Source: Methanosarcinaceae archaeon (GTDB taxonomy: Archaea > Halobacteriota > Methanosarcinia > Methanosarcinales > Methanosarcinaceae). From it: 5,708 nt of DNA. This document shows, piece by piece, positions 1 to 4,700 of the stretch (position 1 is the stretch's first letter; every line of letters begins with the position of its first letter). The stretch spans positions 1-5,708 of the forward strand of contig JAUVET010000114.1 of NCBI GenBank assembly GCA_030594665.1, in the 5' to 3' direction. The position numbers were made by a program, and so were the translations under genes. The notes under the pieces are model-generated. The model had not been told where the DNA came from and searched no databases. It saw only the letters and a list, made by a program, of their open reading frames with translations.

Positions 1-6
1 ATTCTG

Positions 7-67
7 GCCACAGAGAGCACAGAGGGAAAGTTGCTACAGTCTCTGTGTACTCTGTGTACTCTGTGGC
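7..67. repeat. Imperfect inverted repeat (18-bp arms) upstream of thpR
   Basis: The left arm (7-24) is nearly the reverse complement of the right arm (50-67). Nine bases pair perfectly (7-15 with 59-67) and seven more pair perfectly (18-24 with 50-56). Between them, position 17 can form a G-U wobble with 57 and positions 16 and 58 (A and A) mismatch. The intervening loop (25-49) is 25 nt. In RNA this would be a long hairpin. It could be the 3' end or terminator structure of an upstream gene outside the window, or a dispersed intergenic repeat. The sequence is seen directly; the role is not known. Confidence 0.75.
41..67. repeat. Three tandem 9-bp CTCTGTG-type units
   Basis: CTCTGTGTA occurs at 41-49 and 50-58 and is followed by CTCTGTGGC at 59-67. 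The first seven bases of each unit are identical. The complementary motif CACAGAG occurs twice at 9-24. The array lies about 90-115 nt upstream of the thpR start codon and outside any credible coding region. Read as protein it gives a repetitive Tyr-Ser-Val stretch that makes a misleading N-terminal extension of thpR. Confidence 0.8.
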
Positions 68-92
68 AGAAAGTTACAAAAAACAGACATGG

Positions 93-102
93 TTTAGTAT
101 AC
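93..102 (+). promoter_or_regulatory. Weak candidate TATA box for thpR
   Basis: The AT-rich element TTTAGTATAC lies about 60 nt upstream of the thpR start codon. It resembles, imperfectly, the archaeal box A. Transcription starting about 25 nt downstream would give a leader of roughly 30 nt that still includes the Shine-Dalgarno sequence at 141-146. The match is weak and no other evidence supports it. Confidence 0.25.
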
Positions 103-155
103 AATCAAAAATGAAGACCACATTCATAAAAACATTCATCAGGAGGACAAAGTGT

Positions 156-701
156 ATGATACGAACTTTTATCGCAGTGGAATTTCCGCAGGATTATGTA
201 GAAAAAATAGCTCAGATCCAATCGAAATTAAAGAACTTTAATATAAAACTCGTTGATCCAAAACTGGTTCACATCACACTAAAATTCCTGGGGGATGTAA
301 ACGAGAACAAGATCGAACACATCACAGAAGCGCTAGACGGGATAACACTCCCATCATTTGATGCAAACATATCTAACGTAGGTGTATTTCCAAAACCCCA
401 ATATGTCAAAGTGATCTGGCTTGGAGCAGAAGGTAACTTCGAACAATTGCATGATAACGTCGAGTCAGCACTAAAGCCTTTCAAGTTCAAAAAAGACAGG
501 CGTGGTTATACTGCACACGCAACACTTGCCCGCGTGAAAAACATACCAAAAGAAGATAAGGACGCTCTCCTTAATGTTCTCGATGAACTAAAGGATGTAG
601 AGGTCGGCACATTCCACGTGGATGCAATTAAACTCAAGAAAAGCATATTGACCCCGGAAGGTCCGATCTATGAAACCCTGCATGAAGTCAAGTTGAAGTG
701 A
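156..701 (+). CDS. thpR: RNA 2',3'-cyclic phosphodiesterase (2H phosphoesterase, LigT/ThpR family)
   Basis: The 181-residue protein belongs to the archaeal/bacterial 2'-5' RNA ligase-like family. These cytoplasmic enzymes hydrolyse 2',3'-cyclic phosphate RNA ends to 2'-phosphates and can join some tRNA halves through 2'-5' linkages in vitro. Both catalytic HxTx motifs are present: HITL at residues 39-42, followed by KFLGDV, and HATL at 121-124, followed by ARVK. The N-terminus MIRTFIAVEFP is typical of the family, and the length matches the usual ~180 residues. The frame is open upstream to position 45. The ATG at 156 is chosen because AGGAGG lies at 141-146, nine nt before it, and because the upstream 37 codons are repeat-derived and unlike the family. 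The gene appears intact. It converges with apbE, so no operon partner is visible. The in vivo RNA substrate is unknown for most members. Confidence 0.93.
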   Translation: MIRTFIAVEFPQDYVEKIAQIQSKLKNFNIKLVDPKLVHITLKFLGDVNENKIEHITEALDGITLPSFDANISNVGVFPKPQYVKVIWLGAEGNFEQLHDNVESALKPFKFKKDRRGYTAHATLARVKNIPKEDKDALLNVLDELKDVEVGTFHVDAIKLKKSILTPEGPIYETLHEVKLK

Positions 702-721
702 GCAGGGAGAATGAATCGCCT

Positions 722-768
722 GCGGTGGTTACCGCGTTTTCAGTTCAATTCGGACATTGTTTTAAAAA
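722..768. terminator. Convergent terminator region between thpR and apbE
   Basis: A small hairpin (722-726 paired with 731-735, loop GGTT) is followed by GTTTT on the plus strand, 20 nt after the thpR stop. Further on, TTTT (760-763) serves the plus strand, and AAAAA (764-768) reads as TTTTT on the minus strand just past the apbE stop. Archaeal RNA polymerase terminates mainly at T-tracts, so these are plausible ends for both transcripts. The stem is only five base pairs and the tracts are short. Confidence 0.4.
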
Positions 769-777
769 CAAGACCAT

Positions 778-1941
778 CTATATCTCGTACTCACCAAATC
801 CGCTTGAACATAATATCCTCTTGTCATCTGTGATGATCAAGCACTCAATACCTTCAAGCTCCTCGATCATACTTATCCCGCCGCTCTCACCCAGCACGAA
901 AACCGCTGTCGCAAGAGCATCGGCATCCATCGCAGTATTTGCTATAACTGTAGCACTTATCAGTTCCCTGGATGAATAACCGGTTCTCGGGTCTGATATA
1001 TGGGACACCTTTGCAGCATCACTGAAATAACGCTCATAATTACCGCTTGTCGCAACAGCCATATCACTGATCGCCATGCATGTGACTACATTTGTGCTCT
1101 TATCAGGGTTTTGCAAACCAATGTACCATGGCGTGCCTGCTTCACTATGACCGATGAAACGCCCATCCCCTCCCGCATTAACAAAACCGTTCGTAATGCC
1201 ATTGAGTTTGAGGGACTCAATTGCCCTATCCGCAGAATAGCCTTTTGCGATCCCACCAAGTACGATACTCATATTTGGTCGAAGTGATATACTGTCTTCC
1301 CCTATTGTTATGCCCGAATAGTCCACAAGTTCCAACGTCTCATTGATCTCTTTTTGGGTTGGAGGCATATATGTGCCACCCGGGCTATATTTGCTACTCC
1401 AAAGATCAAGTATTGGCTTAATGGTGACATCAAATGCACCGTCACTGATCCCTGAATAATATTTCGAACGTTCAAGCACGTATACAAAGTCCGGATCTGC
1501 GCCATCCAGATGTCCACGGGTGTTCAGGATGCTGAGTTGACTGTCATTCTTATATGAATTCATGAGTGCATCTACATAATATATCTCATCAAATGCCCGG
1601 TCTATGGATTCCAGTGCATGTGTTTCATTGGTATCAAGAACTTCAATAGTAACAATTGTGTCCATTATGCTTCGGGATATACTAAATGATCCAGTGTCAC
1701 CGGGACTGTTGGAAAAGTGATGAAATTCCAACATTCCGGATAACGTTGGTAAGTAAAACGCTGTGCTGCAGTGTGCTGTATTTGTTTCATAAGTTGGAAT
1801 GCCTTGAAATGTGGACTTTTCCGACGATCTATCACTTACAGGTTCATGTTCATAGGTTTCTTGATCCAAACATCCAGCTGATAATAAGAATACCAATGAA
1901 ATCAGAATCAATCCGATAATTGTAGCAGTTTTTGAGTCCAT
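778..1941 (-). CDS. apbE: FAD:protein FMN transferase, lipoprotein (ApbE)
   Basis: The 387-residue protein transfers FMN from FAD to a Thr/Ser of target proteins such as RnfG/NqrC-type redox subunits, in a Mg-dependent reaction on the outer face of the membrane. Residues 1-24 form a lipoprotein signal: a charged start, a hydrophobic stretch at 6-20, and the lipobox LSAGC with Cys24. The ApbE domain runs from about residue 87 to 383. Visible motifs are DSQLSILN (133-140), SDGAFDVTI (166-174), GGIAKGYSAD (229-238), NAGGD (255-259), ATSGNYERYF (297-306), SHISDPRTG (313-321) and DADALATAVFVLG (339-351). The last includes Asp and Thr at the usual metal-site positions. Residue 227, before LGGIAKG, is Val where Asp is common. 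The polar stretch at 25-86 is longer than the usual spacer. The start is supported by the signal peptide; no clear Shine-Dalgarno is seen. The flavinylated partner is not in this window. Confidence 0.93.
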   Translation of the reverse strand: MDSKTATIIGLILISLVFLLSAGCLDQETYEHEPVSDRSSEKSTFQGIPTYETNTAHCSTAFYLPTLSGMLEFHHFSNSPGDTGSFSISRSIMDTIVTIEVLDTNETHALESIDRAFDEIYYVDALMNSYKNDSQLSILNTRGHLDGADPDFVYVLERSKYYSGISDGAFDVTIKPILDLWSSKYSPGGTYMPPTQKEINETLELVDYSGITIGEDSISLRPNMSIVLGGIAKGYSADRAIESLKLNGITNGFVNAGGDGRFIGHSEAGTPWYIGLQNPDKSTNVVTCMAISDMAVATSGNYERYFSDAAKVSHISDPRTGYSSRELISATVIANTAMDADALATAVFVLGESGGISMIEELEGIECLIITDDKRILCSSGFGEYEI

Positions 1942-1964
1942 ATATGTGTAACAGGATATTATTA

Positions 1965-1972
1965 GTATTAAA
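1965..1972 (-). promoter_or_regulatory. Alternative proximal TATA-like element for apbE
   Basis: On the minus strand this reads TTTAATAC, centred about 27 nt upstream of the apbE ATG. If used, transcription would start at or near the start codon and give a leaderless mRNA, which fits the absence of a Shine-Dalgarno sequence. The stronger TATA box lies further upstream at 2019-2029, so this is a secondary option. Confidence 0.25.
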
Positions 1973-2002
1973 TCATCGGTATTGACATTATCTCAGGGAT
2001 TT

Positions 2003-2017
2003 CTGAATGATGTTCAG
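2003..2017. promoter_or_regulatory. Operator-like inverted repeat in the apbE promoter
   Basis: CTGAA (2003-2007) and TTCAG (2013-2017) form a perfect 5-bp inverted repeat with a 5-bp spacer. It starts two bases downstream of the minus-strand TATA box and would lie between that box and the predicted transcription start. A dimeric regulator bound there would block transcription initiation. The half-sites are short enough to arise by chance. Confidence 0.25.
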
Positions 2018-2018
2018 G

Positions 2019-2029
2019 TATATAAAAAA
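2019..2029 (-). promoter_or_regulatory. Candidate TATA box (box A) for apbE
   Basis: The minus strand reads TTTTTTATATA here, close to the archaeal box A consensus TTTATATA. Its centre is about 80 nt upstream of the apbE start, so a start site about 25 nt downstream would give a leader of about 55 nt. It is the best TATA match in the divergent region for this orientation. Confidence 0.45.
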
Positions 2030-2048
2030 TGCTCCATAGATCAGATTT

Positions 2049-2083
2049 TGTTGCTAACATTACTTTTTGCAATGCAAGCAACA
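2049..2083. repeat. Inverted repeat TGTTGCT / AGCAACA with a nested palindrome
   Basis: TGTTGCT (2049-2055) and AGCAACA (2077-2083) are perfect reverse complements separated by 21 nt. Within the interval, TTGCAATGCAA (2067-2077) is itself an 11-bp palindrome around a central A, and it shares its last base with the right arm. The element lies between the apbE TATA box and the plus-strand gene. It could be a regulator-binding site or a leader hairpin. It is not a strong intrinsic terminator, although a T-rich run follows from 2089. Confidence 0.45.
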
Positions 2084-2095
2084 TAATATTTTGTA

Positions 2096-2170
2096 TTTAT
2101 ATTTTTAGTGTTCATTATATCGGATTGAAGCGAAAGGTGTATATGCTACTATAACATTTTTTATTTAAGA
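2096..2170 (+). promoter_or_regulatory. Candidate promoter region for the small membrane protein gene
   Basis: Three TATA-like elements are present on the plus strand: TTTATATT at 2096-2103, GTATAT at 2139-2144 preceded by CGAAA (2131-2135, resembling a TFB recognition element), and TTTTTTATTTA around 2157-2167. Each would leave a leader containing the Shine-Dalgarno sequence before 2222. In such AT-rich DNA the sequence alone does not show which one is used. Confidence 0.3.
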
Positions 2171-2221
2171 CTTCAATATATACACATGTAATTGACATAT
2201 TTCAAAGAGGGATTATATATT

Positions 2222-2446
2222 ATGGCTACATCAAAATCAGCAATTTTGATCACATTCACACTCGTGTGGTTGATATCACTTTTTGCACTTGCACTTGCAA
2301 CACCAGATGTAGTCGATGTAAATTACAATGTCAATGAATTTTATCCTTATGTGTGTGAAGCTTATAATATGATTCCACCAAATGCAATTATAGCTATTGT
2401 AGTAATTTCATTGCTTTTCATATCGAGATATTTGTTCAAGTTATAA
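2222..2446 (+). CDS. Small membrane protein of unknown function (74 residues, two helices)
   Basis: I do not recognise this protein. It has two hydrophobic segments, at about residues 7-26 and 54-70, joined by a 27-residue loop with acidic residues (Asp29, Asp32, Glu39, Glu46), several aromatics and one Cys (45). Positive residues lie near both ends (Lys5, Arg69, Lys73). By the positive-inside rule both termini are cytoplasmic and the acidic loop is outside. Alternatively the first segment, ending in ALALAT, could be a cleaved signal peptide. The ATG at 2222 is preferred over an in-frame TTG at 2192 because AGAGGG (2206-2211) lies about 10 nt before it. The gene stands alone: divergent from apbE, convergent with the GAF/PAS gene. 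Coding status is supported by the ribosome-binding site and the coherent two-helix topology, not by homology. Confidence 0.65.
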   Translation: MATSKSAILITFTLVWLISLFALALATPDVVDVNYNVNEFYPYVCEAYNMIPPNAIIAIVVISLLFISRYLFKL

Positions 2447-2494
2447 AAACAAAAAATGGTCAATATTATGTTAATGCCCGCATATACAAAAAAA
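2445..2494 (-). terminator. T-tract terminator downstream of the GAF/PAS gene
   Basis: On the minus strand, seven consecutive T (2494-2488) begin eight nt past the GAF/PAS stop codon. A second run, T6-G-T5, lies at 2456-2445 and touches the end of the convergent small gene. This is a typical archaeal T-rich termination zone, with no stable hairpin evident. No comparably strong T-tract is seen for the plus-strand small gene, whose transcript may run into the antisense of the GAF/PAS gene. Confidence 0.45.
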
Positions 2495-2501
2495 TGTGAG
2501 T

Positions 2502-4691
2502 TTAATCCTCATGTTGATCCTTTAAAGTTTCCGCTATCATATTTATGTATTCGGTAATATCAGTTGTTATATCTTTTATAACAGCAACATATTTTTGCTG
2601 CCCATTGATCTCAACATTACTGTGACTTATGAGCAGATTCTTTTTTGTTCCATCTTTTTTCACCATAACCATTTCATATGTCCCACTTTCACCGGCCTGA
2701 ACTTCATTCCACTTATTGATCATAAATTCAGTGTATTCAGGAGATATTGTTTCCAGGACCGGTTTGTTGATAATTTCTTCTTTTGTATAACCAGATATTT
2801 CACAGCATGCATTATTGGCAAATTCAAACTTACCCTTACTATCAACTACCATTATACCATCATAGGACATTGAAATTATCATGTCAAGATAGTTTTTCGT
2901 GTCCACAAGTTCTTTCCCTGCCCGCTTGCGTTCGGTAATATCTCGTATGATCGCCATATTCGCAGGTTTGTCTTCGTATTCAATTATAGAGGCGCTTATC
3001 TCAACAGGGATAATACTACCATCTTTGGAAATGATATCCAGCTCATATTTACTTGGAATTGCTTTACCTTTTAATCTATTTTTAATATTTTCCGTCACTA
3101 ATTCCTTATATTCCGGAGAGACATAATCAGAAAATTGCTTTCCAATTACTTTTTCTTTTGTTAAACCTAGGAAATCAATCATTTTCGAATTCACAAATTT
3201 GAGTACAAAATCTTGAATAATAATGATTCCGTCATTTCCTTTTTCTACTAAAGTTGAATACTTATCCTCTGATGCTTTTAATTTTTCCTCTGCCTGCTTG
3301 CGCTCGGTGATGTCATAGTAATGTTCGATCCTACCTCCAACGTAAAGTCCTGATTGGATAGGTTTACTTCGGTGTTCAAGCCAACGTTCATTGCGCTCGT
3401 CATTAGGTAGCACATGGCACTCGAAATGCTCGACATAGGTATTATCATCATAGGTGTTGAATACTTTATTAGCAAAACTATCCGGATCCTCAAAGATATC
3501 CTTTATTCTTTCGCGAATTAACTGCCTTTTATCCTTTCCAATAATCTCATTCTTCTTTAAGCCAAAATAGTCTTCTAATGCATGGTTCACCCAGACAACC
3601 CTTAAGTGAGAATCAAGGATAAAGATGCCAACTGCTGAACTGTCAAGCACATCATCGGTCAACGAGCGATACTTTTCATTACTCACCCATAAAGCTTCCT
3701 CCGCCTGTTTGAATTTGGTCATATCGTGGATAACAGCCACCAGATAATCTTTTTCATTTTGGGTAACCAATTTAACATTCACTTCTACCGGAAATGTAGT
3801 GCCATCTTTGCGTTTATATACGCTCTCGTTTATTATCTGACAATTGCCTGTCATTATTGTATCAACATGATCTTTCCATGAATCTATATCCTGATCTTTC
3901 ATTTCAAAATCTATGACCTTCATACTCAGGAGTTCTTCACGACTATAGCCAAGACTGGTGCATGCTTTCTCATTAGCATCTAAAATAAGAGCTGTTTGTG
4001 GGTCTGTAACGAATATGACATCATTTGATTGGTTGATCAGATATCTAAACAACTGCAATTTTTTGTTTGCTTCTGAAAGTTCAGATGTCCTTTCTTCAAC
4101 CATCATTTCAAGTCGATCATGCATTTTTTGTAATTTATTTTCGTTTTTCTTCCGCTCAGCAATCCCATTTTCAAGTTCTTTTGTTCTTTGGGTCAACTTG
4201 TCATGATATTGATTGCTTGTAATCGCGATAGAGATCATAGCTCCTACCTGTTCAAGCATTGATAGTTCCTGATCTGATATTTCTCGCCGAATGTCACTGT
4301 AAAGCACAAAAATTCCAAATACCCTGCTCTTTTTAAAAAGTGGTACCCAAATCATAGTTTCAAGAGACCCCACAATTATTCTTACATTATCCCATGGTTT
4401 TAGTCGTGGGTCTGAAAAAGGGTCATGTAACACAACGATCTTGCCTGTTTCAAAAGCTTCACCCGACGGACTTGAAAGAATTGGTACTTTCACCTTGTTG
4501 ACAAGTTCGGGATATATCTCCGGAAAGTCATAAGAAGCAACCATATGTGCTTCGCCTTCATCGTCTACCTCAATAAAAGTACCAAAAAGATAATCCAGGT
4601 TATCGCATGTGACTTGCAATATTTTCTCGATGTATTGCTTTGGAGGTAACCTCTCATCAATTTCGGCAAGTGCACGATTCAAATTTTGCAT
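2502..4691 (-). CDS. GAF and four-PAS sensor protein without a kinase domain
   Basis: The 729-residue cytoplasmic protein has, in order, a GAF domain (about 15-160), a charged probable coiled coil (163-215), and four PAS domains (about 213-328, 337-465, 475-590, 597-710). The PAS domains end in typical DIT/HDM motifs, and the second and third are followed by ERK linkers. PAS3 and PAS4 resemble each other (both contain SPEY and a KDG turn). PAS2 is divergent, with a WLEHRSKPI strand and GGRIEHYYDITERKQAE. No membrane segment is visible. After PAS4 only about 20 residues remain: there is no H-box, HATPase N/G boxes, GGDEF, receiver or DNA-binding domain. The 55 nt downstream do not look like a lost kinase. 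AGGAT (4702-4698) lies six nt before the ATG and overlaps the stop of the upstream oxidoreductase gene, which supports both this start and an operon. Such proteins are often labelled histidine kinases, but here the transmitter is absent. Ligand and partner are unknown. Confidence 0.88.
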   Translation of the reverse strand: MQNLNRALAEIDERLPPKQYIEKILQVTCDNLDYLFGTFIEVDDEGEAHMVASYDFPEIYPELVNKVKVPILSSPSGEAFETGKIVVLHDPFSDPRLKPWDNVRIIVGSLETMIWVPLFKKSRVFGIFVLYSDIRREISDQELSMLEQVGAMISIAITSNQYHDKLTQRTKELENGIAERKKNENKLQKMHDRLEMMVEERTSELSEANKKLQLFRYLINQSNDVIFVTDPQTALILDANEKACTSLGYSREELLSMKVIDFEMKDQDIDSWKDHVDTIMTGNCQIINESVYKRKDGTTFPVEVNVKLVTQNEKDYLVAVIHDMTKFKQAEEALWVSNEKYRSLTDDVLDSSAVGIFILDSHLRVVWVNHALEDYFGLKKNEIIGKDKRQLIRERIKDIFEDPDSFANKVFNTYDDNTYVEHFECHVLPNDERNERWLEHRSKPIQSGLYVGGRIEHYYDITERKQAEEKLKASEDKYSTLVEKGNDGIIIIQDFVLKFVNSKMIDFLGLTKEKVIGKQFSDYVSPEYKELVTENIKNRLKGKAIPSKYELDIISKDGSIIPVEISASIIEYEDKPANMAIIRDITERKRAGKELVDTKNYLDMIISMSYDGIMVVDSKGKFEFANNACCEISGYTKEEIINKPVLETISPEYTEFMINKWNEVQAGESGTYEMVMVKKDGTKKNLLISHSNVEINGQQKYVAVIKDITTDITEYINMIAETLKDQHED

Positions 4692-4700
4692 AGTGTTATC

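Larger units (their letters stand above)
1942..2221. other. Divergent intergenic region between apbE and the small membrane protein gene
   Basis: This 280-nt stretch is AT-rich and holds no credible coding region on either strand. It contains the apbE promoter (2019-2029), a small palindrome beside it (2003-2017), a longer inverted repeat (2049-2083) and several TATA-like elements pointing towards the plus-strand gene. Its last part is the Shine-Dalgarno region of that gene, around 2206-2211. The density of palindromes suggests regulation, but none matches an operator I can name. Confidence 0.6.

Noticed and set aside
41..67. CRISPR-like array
   Set aside because: The repeat units are 9 bp and directly adjacent, with no spacers; this is a simple tandem repeat.
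45..155. N-terminal extension of thpR starting at position 45 (or at the ATG at 111)
   Set aside because: The extension translates the CTCTGTG repeat and low-complexity DNA, has no family resemblance and no Shine-Dalgarno sequence, whereas AGGAGG precedes the ATG at 156, which begins the conserved fold.
698..979. Plus-strand frame overlapping the end of thpR and antisense to apbE
   Set aside because: It lies mostly antisense to conserved ApbE C-terminal motifs, and its serine/isoleucine-rich product resembles nothing known. Its start overlaps the thpR stop by chance.
1000..1517. Open frames on the opposite strand or in other frames inside apbE
   Set aside because: They overlap a gene with all ApbE motifs intact, have no ribosome-binding site or recognisable domain, and look like shadows of its codon pattern.
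2192..2221. TTG start for the small membrane protein
   Set aside because: The Shine-Dalgarno-like AGAGGG lies inside that extension and is properly spaced for the ATG at 2222.
2595..3493. Antisense and alternate-frame open frames within the GAF/PAS gene
   Set aside because: The minus-strand main frame encodes continuous GAF and PAS domains; the others lack start signals and family resemblance.
2502..4691. Annotation as a histidine kinase
   Set aside because: Reading the full protein shows no phosphoacceptor H-box and no HATPase N, G1 or G2 motifs; only GAF and PAS sensory domains are present.
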